The translations under genes were made by a program, and so were the position numbers. The notes below the pieces were generated by a model, which saw only the letters and a program-made list of their open reading frames with translations, ran no database searches and was not told where the DNA came from. A stretch of DNA of 64,000 bases from Edaphochlamys debaryana (lineage: Eukaryota; Chlorophyta; Chlorophyceae; Chlamydomonadales): assembly GCA_016858145.1 (NCBI GenBank), contig JAEHOE010000148.1:1-64000 (forward strand), given 5' to 3'. Positions 44,801 through 53,951 of the stretch are shown here, piece after piece (positions within the stretch are counted from its first letter, which is position 1; the number at the start of each line of letters is the position of its first letter).

Positions 44801-46324
44801 GCCTGCGCCGCCCCCTCGCCCACGCTCGCACCCGCGACCCCCGCCCCGCAGCCCGCCCCCGGGGCGGGCGCAGCCGCCCCTGCAGACGTCGCCGCGGCCG
44901 CGGCCGCGGCCGCTGCTCCGCAGCACCCCCCTCCAGTGCCGGCCCCGGCGCCTGCCCCTGCCGTGGCCTCTGCAGCCGAGGCCGAAGCGGCGGCCCCGGG
45001 CGCGCCCCGGTTGGCGGCGGCGGGGGCGCAGCGGCGCCCCGAGGGGGCTGCGGGCGCCAGGGAGCGGGTGGGCACCTCCGCAAAGGCCCACTGCGGCCCA
45101 GGGCCAGCCTGGCGAGGGCAGGGCAGGGGTCCACACAGCCGTTAGGGGGCCAAGTCACGTCGGCCACAGGAGCAGCATCCATCGCTGCCCTCCCCAAGTA
45201 GATTGGGCGACCCCCTCCATCCTCCGTCCAGGCTTTCCGAGATACTCGTCCGACTCCCCTCCATCCGGCGTTCTGACCCAAACGCAGCCGCGGGCCGCCC
45301 GTCACCCGCTTGCCCCGCTCCAGCGCCCGCCCCGCATGCCCGCACCTGCTCCCCAGCGCCTCCCTCCTCCCGCTCCGCCGCCACCGCCGCCTGCAGCGCC
45401 TCCCGCAGCGCCGGCAGCACGTGCTGGTACCCCTGGTCGGCAAACACCACCACCCCGGAGAAACCCGGGGCGGCGCCAGGCCCCGCCTCCGCCGCTGCGT
45501 CCGGACCCGCCGCCGCCGCTGCGCTGGCTGCTGCGTCCGCCGCCGCCCGCTGCCTCAGCGCCCGCGCGATGACCGGGCCCAGGGCCGCCGCTGCGGCCGC
45601 CGCGTCCAGGGGCGCCTTGGGCAGCACCACGAGGGCGGGGAGGGCGTTGGCGGGGAGCAGGGAGGAGCGACCGTAGTGGACCTGCAGGGGAGGGGGAGGG
45701 GCGGGGAGAGGGGGCGAGAGGGAAAGGGTGGAGGGTGGATGGGCTTGGAGAGCTGGCGAGCCGGACGGGCAGGCCGTGGTGAGCCGGGCAGGGCTGGATC
45801 GGCCCGGCACAGGCGCGCTCGCCAGGGAGCACTGCGGAGGGTGAGGCTAAGGTGGAGCTGTGCGCAAGTGCTCTCTGGGTGGAGCCTCTGGGCTACTCTG
45901 CGCCCGAGAGGCCCCGAGCCCTGCTACAGCCCGCCTCACCACGCAGTCCGCCCCCAGGTGCTGGGCCGCCACCTCGTCCACCCCCAGCGGGTTGTAGGCC
46001 GTGTCGGCCAGCACAAACACCTGGCAAACAGGGAGGCGGAAAGGAGGTTCTTGGGTGTGGCCGCCAGTGTATGGGTACTGACGGGGTCGGTGGTGCGGTG
46101 TACATCCGCCAGTGCCCCGCCGTGTCCCAGGTGAGGCGTGCAGCGGCGGCCGTGCGGGCGGCCCCCACCTTGGCCCGGTCGCCGAGGCGTTGCTGCAGCT
46201 CCGCAGCCACCGCGGGGCTGTCCGCGAGCTGCTCATCAGGGAACTGCAGCGCTACGTTGCGATAGCCGCCCTGGAGGACATAGTCGACCGTCTCCGGGAC
46301 ATCATACTCCTCCGCCAGGCCCAT
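41882..46324 (-). CDS. DPH2: Diphthamide biosynthesis protein 2 (DPH2)
   Basis: DPH1-DPH2 starts diphthamide formation on elongation factor 2 by transferring an aminocarboxypropyl group from SAM. Exons: 46324-46169, 46020-45940, 45681-45346, 45108-44377, 43772-43638, 42846-42691, 42402-42198, 41985-41882; phases agree, about 634 residues (human about 489). Family landmarks are VALQFPDEQLADS, VDEVAAQHLGADCVVHYG, VVVFADQGYQHVLPAL, LLKRRNFLVEKARAANIVGI, LGTGGFLDVISCLRRLVEAA, GKKSYTFLMGKPNPAKLGNF then PEVDVWVLVAD, CRDYLAPLVSPWEAALAL and RSYKGLE. The extra length is Ala/Pro-rich insertion in the middle (about residues 140-330). The cysteines usual in this family are missing: YNPLGVDE stands where SCCVDE-like sequence is expected, and HYGRSS lacks the second; one Cys (LILDCRDY) remains near the third. 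A start at 42982 (MDTVA) was rejected. Confidence 0.92.
42895..42946 (-). repeat. Shared intron 3'-end motif, copy in DPH2 intron 42847-43637
   Basis: In gene sense: CCCACTAACGACTCGATGC, then TCTCCCGCTTATCAGCTTCA, then AACACCCCTCC, followed by a C-rich tract to the acceptor of the exon at 42846. It matches the eIF2A intron copy at 18938-18992 over about 45 bases with a few substitutions and small gaps. It includes a strong CTAAC branch-point candidate. Confidence 0.8.
44067..44394 (-). repeat. Tandem copies of the exon-4 end and 5' splice site in a DPH2 intron
   Basis: On the plus strand the segment acccaccagtatgcccacga, with small changes, occurs at about 44067, 44117, 44190, 44256, 44311 and 44371. 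The last is the real exon end and donor (gene sense GGGCATACTG|GTGGGT). The other five lie downstream of the donor, inside the intron, at spacings of roughly 50-75 bp. Most keep the CTG|GTGGGT donor-like core, giving a ladder of potential alternative 5' splice sites. Confidence 0.88.
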
Positions 46325-46744
46325 GGTCGCCGCTGGGACCCGTGTTGAGGTGGCGCACACCGCTTTGGAGTTGTTGCTAGCTACGTGTAGTGCACTGTAA
46401 GGCAAGCGTGCGGCCGGCGCAGACAGCTGCAGCCCGCAAAAGCAGTTTCAGTAGAGTCGCGCCGCCGCCGAAAGCGGCATCCAACGGGCTGTATTCAATT
46501 TCAGACTGTGTCTAAATTCTATCTGTCACTGGGGGCTACGGCGATGCTTTGCAAGCTGTGAAACCAATGCGGGGGCCCGACAGGATTCAGGCGTTGCTTG
46601 TGCTCCTTCTCCCTCAGTCACTGCAGCAAACGCTGACTGAGACAGACGCATTCACAAGCACCAACAGGTCCTGAACGCTGCACTTGCCATCGCACCATCG
46701 CCTGCCCGCACGCGCACAACCTGCCCAGCTTGTTTCATGAGTTC
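46325..46744. promoter_or_regulatory. Bidirectional promoter between DPH2 and CNOT10
   Basis: The divergent start codons are only 420 bp apart, so both 5' UTRs and promoters share this stretch. It is clearly less GC-rich than the coding flanks (for example ggctgtattcaatttcagac near 46488). No gene and no confident TATA box were seen. Confidence 0.55.
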
Positions 46745-49700
46745 ATGAGCGACATAGCATGTGCGGAGGCCACGTGCCTGTGGCTGTCTGAGGACTACTC
46801 GGCCTGCGGGGTGACTCTGCAGAAGCTTGAGACCGAAAGCAAGCCCGATATCAAGGTGAGCCGGAGCTTCCACGCGACAGATGGGCGACATCATTGCTTT
46901 TCTTGCGGCTCTGCCAGCTCAAAACGGCCGTGGCGTTCGCAGCTCGCCAACAATCTCCTCGTCGTCGAACACACTGTCGCTGGGCACGCGGAGGCGGAGC
47001 GTATCTGCTCGCAACTCGAGCAATTAGCGGTGAGTCGCGTGCCCCCGTCTCGCCGCAGCGCCCACCGCCCGGAACTGCTCTCTAACCCACCTCGCCGCGG
47101 CCCCCCACCCCCAACCCCCCACCTCCTCTCCCACCCCCTGCAAACCCCCGCCACCCCCTTTCCCCCTCCCAAACCCCCGCCACCAAAACAGAACGAGCAG
47201 CTCGCGGCGGACGATGGCGGCTGCGCTGCGGACGCGGTGGGGTCCGCCGCCTCCCGCGCCCGCGCCTCGGGCGCCTCGGAGCCGCCCCCGCTGGTGCCCG
47301 TGAGGGATGACCTGGCCGTGGTGCAGCTCAACCGGGTGGGGGTTGGGGGACGGGGCGGGGGGAGCACAACCGGCTGGGAGGGGTCTCGGGTTTGGCGCAG
47401 TACTGAAGAGAGGGCTGCTCCGGGCAGAGAGGGGACAAGCAACACGAAGGTTGAGCGCGGTGTTGATGTCGGGCCCTCGCGCTCCCTCTTCCCTCCTCCT
47501 CACCCCCTCCGCATCCTCCTCACCCCCTCCGCACCCTACGCCCCTTCCCCACCACCCCCAGGCCACGCTCCTGTACGCGCTGCACCGCGCCGGCCCCGCC
47601 TCCGCCCTGCTGGAGGCCCTGGCCGCGGACGCCGAGGCGCTGCCCGAGGGCGCGGCGGTGCGGGCGCTGGCGCTGGCTCTGGAGCTGGCGGTGGAGGGGC
47701 GGCAGCTGCCGCGGGCGGTAGCGCTGCTGCAGAGGTTCGAGCGGCTGTACGGCAGCCTCACGGGTGGGTGGGATCTAGGGGTGGGGATCTTGGGGTGGGG
47801 GCCAAGGGGGCTGGCGTGGGGGGGCGTGGAATGGAGTGGCGGGGATGGGGTCGGCGGGGAAAGGGGGGCTGGGTGGCATGTTATGACGTGTGCTGTCATG
47901 CCGTGCGCTGGACTGGAGCTTCTGCTCAATCCTTGCGCCGGCCCTCTCGTCGGTCCGTCTGATGCCCTGCTGTACCCGGCCCCGCCCCTGCCCCCCCGCG
48001 CAGAGGCCTACGCCGCGGACCGTCCCTCGCCCTCGGGGCGCCCCGACGGAGCGGCGGCGGAGGAGGCGGGGCCCGGCGGGGCCCGGGCGGGCCCGGGTCG
48101 GCCCCGGCTGCTGGCGCTGCCCCGCGTGTCGCACTGGGGCAGCGGGGCAATGGTCCGCAGTCGGGAGCTGCTGGACCTGCAGGTGGGCGGTTGCCTGAGG
48201 ATGGGGTCAAGGGAATCAGGGTCCTAGGTTATCGTAGGCTATCGTAGGTGATCCTGGGCTAGGTGCAGTGCAGCTAGTCTAAACCCGGGAGCTGCCGGAC
48301 CTGCAGATGGGGAGCCAAGGAGGTCGGGCGGGGGCTATGTGCGGACCTGTGTGGGGAACCAGGATACCCAGGTCGATCGGAGGGTTCGGGATGTGGTCAA
48401 GGCAAGGGGTCTAGAAACTAGGGGTTGCTAGGCTAGGAGAGGCTGGCGTTTGAGGACGGGGCCAAGGGAACGGGTTCGTCGGAGATGGGTGAATTGAGCC
48501 CCCAAGGTCCGAAAGTGGGAGTTAAGGAGCGGCGCCTGCCCCGGAGCGGCTGGGCGTTCAGGCCCAGAGTGGACAGGGGGGCACTGGGCAAGGGGCAGAC
48601 GAAAGGGGAGGGCGAAGGGCATCCTGAGTGTCCCTCGAGCCGCGACAGCCAAGCGGCCTGCCCTCCCTAGACCTCCTGCGCCCACCGCGCTCCTCTTCTC
48701 CTCCGCCCCTACCTCACCCACACCTCCATCCCCCCGTCCTCCGCTCCTCTCACCCCCCAGGGCCGCCCCCCCTCCGTCCCCGACCTCAAGCTCCTCATCA
48801 AGCTCTACCGCTCCCGCCTGCACGCCCTGGCGCACAACACCCGAGCCGCCAAGCGCGAGCTCAAGGCCGTCATCGCCGCCGTCTCCCCCTCGTCCTCCCC
48901 CTCATCCGCCCCCCTCCCACAACAACCACAGCAGCCGCCCCCACACCAGGGGCCCCCGGGTTCTGCCGCCTCGGGCTCGGCGGTCGCGGGTGCGGCCCCC
49001 GGGTCCCGCCGCGCCAGCCCCGCCGCGGGCGCGCTGCTGCAGTCGGTGCGGGCGCAGCTGGAGCTGTGCCGGGGGCGGGTGCGCAAGGCCACGCGGCTGC
49101 TGCTGGCCATGATGCAGGTGGGGGCGGTGGGGGCACGGGGCGGCGGGGAGAGGGGAGGTTAGGGGCGTGTGTGTTTCGTGACGCGTGGGGCCAGGCCACG
49201 CGGCTGCTGCTGGCCATGATGCAGGTGGGGGCGGTGGGGGCACGGGGCGGCGGGGAGAGGGGGGGTTAGGGGCGTGTGTGTTTCGTGACGCGTGGGGCCA
49301 GGCCACGCGGCTGCTGCTGGCCATGATGCAGGTGGGGGCGGTGGGGGCACGGGGCGGCGGGGAGAGGGGGGGTTAGGGGCGTGTGTGTTTCGTGGCACGT
49401 GGGGCAAGACCACGAGGCTGCTGCTGGCCATGATGCAGGTGGGGGCGGTGGGGGGAGGGGTGGGGGGGGCGGCGGGGAGAGGGGAGGTTGGGGGCGTGTG
49501 TGTTTCGTGGCACGTGGGGCCAGGCCACGAGGCTGCTGCTGGCCATGATGCAGGTGGGGGGCGGGGGTTGGAGGGGGCGGCGGAGGCTGGGAGCATGGGT
49601 TTGATCTGCGCAGTCGGGGTGGCGACGATATCGAGAGGCGTCTGAGGCGTTCCCTGCAGGCCACGCCGCTGTTGTGTCTGTTCCCCATGCGGCGTGCCCT

Positions 49701-52424
49701 GCTGCCGGCCTGCTCTTGACGGTGCACCCACCCACTCTCCGCCCCTTCCCCTCCCCTGCCCTTCCCCCAGGACCCCGCCTGCGCCCCCTCCCACCGCCCC
49801 CTCCTGCTCAACAACCTGGGACTGGTGCACCACCAGCAGGGCAAGCACACGCTGGCGCTGCTCTACCTGTCGCAGGTGGGGGCTGGCGGGGTGTGGGGGG
49901 CCTCTTCCGGCCTGCCCTTGTCTGGCCGCGTTGTCTGTGCATCTGGGTCGGGTACGGCTCTGAGGTAAGGTTACGCAACTAACGCGTAGCCCCACCCCCA
50001 CGTCCCATGGCAGGCGCTCGCAACCGCCCAAGCAGGGCCGGGGGCAGGGCAAGAGGCCAACCCGCCGGCGGCCCCCGGGCTCTCCGGCTCCGCCGGGCCC
50101 ACGGGGGCCCCCTGCTCGTCCAGCTCGTCGTGCGTGCCCGTGCCTGCCGTACTGTACAACGCAGGCCTGCAGCACCTGCTGCTGCGCAACTACGGCGCCG
50201 CGCGGAAGTGCTTCGCGGGGGCGGCGCAGCACTATGCGGGCACGGTGGGTGTTGGGGGGAGGCTAAGGTCGGGGGCGGGGGCAGGAGCTTGCTTGCTTTC
50301 ATGTTCGCTATTACGTTGGGGCTAAGGCTTTGGGCGAAGTGCTGGCAGCAGTCAGCCAGCTCAGCTGCGAACAACCCTCCTCGCCCTCCTCCGCCGCCTT
50401 CCCCCCCGCAGCCGCTGCTGTGGCTCCGCACCGCCGAGGCCGCCCTGGGCCTCCACCGCCAGACCACCTCGCAGCAGCCCCCGCAGCAGCCCCCCAACGG
50501 CTCCACGCCCCCCGCCCTGACCACCACCACCTCCACCTTGACCTCCTCCTTCGCTGCCGCCTCCACCACCGCCTCCACCTCTGCCGCCTCCTCCGCTGCC
50601 GCCGGTGAGCTGCTGTCCGAGGCCATTGCGGCGCTGGCCACGGCCCTGCAGCAGCTGGACGAGCAGCAGGCGGCACACGAGCAGGTGGGCAGGGGAGGGT
50701 GTGTGTGCAGGGAGGGACGGCAAGGGGGGGCCACAGCGGGGGGGCAAGGTCTACGGCGGCAGGGAAGAGGCTGTGCTGGGTGTACGTCACAGAAGGGTGC
50801 AAAAGGGCTGAGCAAACGCCTGAACCTCGGCCGCCCTCCCTGCGCTTCCCTCCCCCGCAGTGGCAGAGCAGCAGCAGCAAGCTGGAGGAGGGCTGGTCGC
50901 TGTCCGCCCCCACACCCACACCCACCGCCGCCTCCGCAGCCGCAGCCGCCAGCGCCGGAGCCCTGGGCTCCGGCCCTTCGCCGTCCCCGTCGCCGGGGTC
51001 GGGCGCCTCCTCGGCGCCCGACGCGGCGGCAGGCGACCTTTTCCTGCCCCTGCCCCCCGCCGCGCCTACGCCAGCGGGCGCCGCGGGGCCGGGGTCCGGC
51101 GGGGACGCGACGGCGCGGGCAGGGGGCGTGCACCACGCCAACGGGGGGGCCGCGGGCGGCGGGGCCGGGACGGGGGCGGGCGAGGAGGCTCAGCGCTCCA
51201 GGCACTCCCACTCGGGCGGCTCCGGCGGGGCGCTGCCCAACGGGGTCGGGGAGGCACACGGCACGGGTGAGAAGATGAGGGGTGGGCCGCGGGGTGAAGG
51301 AGAGGGCTTGGGAGGCTCGCAACTTGGCCCCGCCTGGACCTGTGTGAGGGCTCCCAGGGTTGAGGCGGCCCCTGCGCTTCCTCGCCACCGCCCGCCTACG
51401 CTCAGCCGCTGCCCCTGGCCTGGTCGCACACCGCGCCTGCGCTTCCCTAGCTTACGCGAGCAGCCCGCCCCACCCCCACACCCCCACCTCGCTCTGCAGA
51501 CGCCAGCGCGGCGCTCGCTCAGGAGCTGACGGCCGTGCGCCGGGCCGTGCTGGCCAACCTCGCCTACGCGCACCTGCAGGCGGGGGACTGGGGCGAGGCC
51601 CTGGCGGCGGCGCAGGCCCTGCTGGCGGCGGCACAGCCGCCGCCGCCACCCGCCGCCGCCGCCACCGACGGCGGCGGAGCCGCCGCCGACGGCGCTGCCG
51701 CGGCGGCGGCGGCTGCTGAGTACGGGTACCTTGCGACCAGCTACGCGGCTGAGGCGCTGTGCATGCTGGAGCGGCCCGGGGACGCGGTGGAGGTGCTGTC
51801 GCTGTGGCTCATGTCGGCGCAGGAGAGCAGCGACGCGGCGGCGGCGGCGGCCTCGAGGGCGCAGCAGGTGCGTGTGCGCGCGCGCGTCTCGCTTGGCGCT
51901 AGCGTGCACGCTCCCTTTCCTTCCGGTCACTCCTTTGTTCCATCATTCCTCACGAAGATCACATACTCACTCCACACCCATGTCTCCTCGCGCAGGCCCC
52001 CGCTGCTCTTGCCCTCGCCGGCCCCAAGCCCGACGCCGACGATTCCTGCGGCGGCGGCGCCACTGGCGGCGGCGGCGGCCGGGACGAGGAGTACCCGCTG
52101 GGCAACGCCGCCGCGCTGGCGGCGCTGGCGGGCCCCGCCGCGCTCGCCTCGGCGCTGACGCACCTCGCGGCCGTGTTTGCGAGCCAGGGCGAGCACGGCC
52201 AGGCGGCGGCGCTGGTGCGTCAGGCGCTTGCGTTGCAGCAGCCGCAGGCAGGCGGCGGCGCTGCGGGATGTGCAGGAGCTGCGGGGGTGGGGGCAAGTGG
52301 GGCGGGGGCAGGGGGGGCGGAGGGCCGCGGTGCGGCGCTGCTGGCTGTGTACTGTGAGCTGGCGGGGGGCAACACGGGGGGGGCGCTGGCGCTGCTGAGG
52401 CAGGCGCAGCCCGCGCCCGCGTAG
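46745..52424 (+). CDS. CNOT10: CCR4-NOT transcription complex subunit 10 (CNOT10), TPR protein
   Basis: CNOT10 is a helical TPR-repeat subunit of the CCR4-NOT deadenylase that pairs with CNOT11 on the CNOT1 N-terminus. Exons: 46745-46855, 46943-47029, 47192-47335, 47562-47763, 48004-48182, 48761-49117, 49771-49875, 50014-50244, 50412-50684, 50861-51266, 51500-51867, 51996-52424; all phases agree, about 963 residues (human about 744). Landmarks are ANNLLVVEHTVAG, LKLLIKLYRSRLHALAHNTR, HRPLLLNNLGLVHHQQGKHT with LALLYLSQAL, VLYNAGLQHLLLRNYGAARK and LLWLRTAEAALGL. Later TPR helices are VLANLAYAHLQAGDWGEALA and TSYAAEALCMLERPGDAVEV. Low-complexity Ala/Ser/Gly inserts account for the extra length. 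The ATG at 46745 (MSDIACAEATCLWL) was chosen for its phase and family-like helix; an upstream in-frame ATG was not seen. Two introns carry copies of the preceding exon end. Confidence 0.92.
48162..48306 (+). repeat. Duplicated exon end in a CNOT10 intron (offset 124 bp)
   Basis: The exon end cgggagctgctggacctgca plus g at 48162-48182 recurs at 48286-48306 with one substitution, inside the following intron. In the copy the GT donor has become AT (cag|atgggg), so it is a dead splice site. Confidence 0.85.
49088..49553 (+). repeat. Five tandem copies of a 30-nt exon tail: potential cassette micro-exons in CNOT10
   Basis: The last 30 nt of the exon ending at 49117 (encoding ATRLLLAMMQ) recur in the intron at 49195-49224, 49302-49331, 49409-49438 and 49524-49553, as part of ~107-bp (last step 115-bp) tandem units. 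Every intronic copy is preceded directly by AG (ccag or caag) and followed by GT (cag|gtgggg). Each is 30 nt long and phase 0, so splicing it in would add ten residues (ATRLLLAMMQ or TTRLLLAMMQ) without breaking the frame. The sequence between copies is only 77-85 nt and G-rich, without a normal pyrimidine tract, so use is uncertain. Confidence 0.92.
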
Positions 52425-52795
52425 CGGTGGGAGGGTGGGGGAGCGGAGGGAGGGGTCGAGCGCTTGGTCGCATGGTGGCGGCAGCGGAGCAGGTGGCAGC
52501 AGCTGCGGACAGAGAAGATGATGCAAGATGATGGCCTGGCTTGGGTGGAGTCACGCTAGCGAGATGGAGCAGAGTGCAGCAGCAGGTAGTTCCGGCGGCT
52601 TGCAGCCTCGGCGCACAAGTGGCATTGTCTAGGGGTGACACACGGACGGGTGAAACCACTGAGCGTAGCGGTGGGAGGGGACAGGGAAGGGAGCGCGGTC
52701 GGGCTCGAGCGGTTGTTCGCATGCGGACAGAGACCATGATGCAAGGTGCTGGCCTGGCTTGGGTAGAGTGACGCTAGCGAGTTGGAGCGGATGGA
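52405..52795 (+). repeat. Duplication of the CNOT10 3' end
   Basis: Segments after the stop (cggtgggagggtgg ... tcgagcgcttggtcgcatg ... gatgatgcaagatgatggcc, ending tcacgctagcgagatggagc) recur about 220-230 bp downstream with substitutions (52665-52790; gaccatgatgcaaggtgctg, gtgacgctagcgagttggag). It is a diverged tandem duplication of the 3' UTR, not a gene. Confidence 0.75.
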
Positions 52796-52864
52796 GCTCA
52801 GGGCCAGTGCTGCTATCTTCCTGGGGCTTGGCTCTTGGCTGCTACCGAAAGTACCCCCTCCGGG

Positions 52865-53740
52865 GGCTGTACACGAAAGTTGGCTTTCGTTGGCTTTCGG
52901 TTTCGGTACAAGGGGTTGGGGGGGGCCGTCTTGCAGCTGGCACGGTCGTGCCCTGCGCTAGGGCCCCTCGTCAGGAAGTGTTCCCCGCTACAGGAACCTC
53001 GATCCCTGTACTTGCAGAGCTGAAGGGGCTCACAGGAGGCCCGTTCAGTGCGGCGTCAGTATGACAGCCTTGTAGGAAAGTGTTCCCCGTCAAGCAAACC
53101 CCTGTCTCCTTGTCATTTCAGGGCTCCGGGAGCGTGCAACTACACCGTGAACCCTTGTGTCGGGTAGACCTTGTCAGAGAGTGTTCCCCTGCTTGGCCGA
53201 AAGGGGTCAGCAGGGGCCGAAACCTTCAGTACATGGGCACGAAACATGGGTCCCCGGGGGGAAACCCTTCGTGATCCTTGCACGAAAGTTGCCAAATCGC
53301 TTTCGATATAGCAGCACTGCTCAGGGCAGGCAGCAGCAGGTGTTTGTGGCTCGCAGTCTCTGTTTGGGTTTGTCCAGGTCAGTTCTGTGGCATTGTGGAC
53401 TGACGGGTGAAACCCGGTGGGCAGATGGTGGGTGTGCTGCCAGCACGCCTGAGGCCAGCCTGAGACTCAGGTGTAGCTGGCTGGCTGTGCCTATGGCTGG
53501 GTAGAAGACATCAACGAAGCGAAGTGCTTGGTTCGCCTGTGGCTGGGTACCGTACCTTGAGGCGTCGAGGGGTGTGGGGTCTCCGTGCCCCAACGACAGC
53601 TAAGCGCTTCGGCACTCACTGGTACGCCTGGCATTGAAGGTGCCCGTCTTCAGCCGACGGCGTGCCAGCGGGTGAGACAGACGAGGGGAGCTTGAGCCTC
53701 ATCCAACGGCAGCTAAGCGCTTCGGCCCACAGGGTGGAGG
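52865..53740. repeat. Spacer with short dispersed repeats and CGAAAG/CTTTCG hairpins
   Basis: A gaaagtgttcccc-like motif occurs three times at about 100-bp spacing (52973, 53070, 53171). Short inverted repeats cgaaag...ctttcg sit at 52874-52890 and 53284-53304, bracketing that block. Further on, acggcagctaagcgcttcgg (first copy acgacag...) occurs at about 53594 and 53704. No coding sequence is recognised. It could be a decayed non-autonomous element or local duplications. Confidence 0.5.
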
Positions 53741-53951
53741 TGGATGGGGCCAAAGTCGGATGAGGGCGGTCGAGGGGAGCAGGAATCCTGTAATCCCTCT
53801 CGGCGCGCCGCCACCGCCTTTCCCCTCAGCCCCACAGCGTCACTACATTATCCTGTGCTACTTGCCATATACGTACATACCTTCCCGTAACAACCCTCAG
53901 GCGCGGCAAAGCAAGGCGATTGGTAATACCGCGGTCACGTGGGCGAGCGAA

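Noticed and set aside
46918..46942. Alternative CNOT10 exon 2 start at 46918 (LKTAVAF...)
   Set aside because: It puts the following sequence out of the conserved frame. The acceptor at 46942 restores ANNLLVVEH in phase.
53760..53951. Upstream ATG extending the MYND protein by 64 residues
   Set aside because: The extra sequence lacks the composition of the rest and contains intergenic-like AT-richer DNA. The ATG at 53952 starts a better N-terminus, although the longer form is not excluded.
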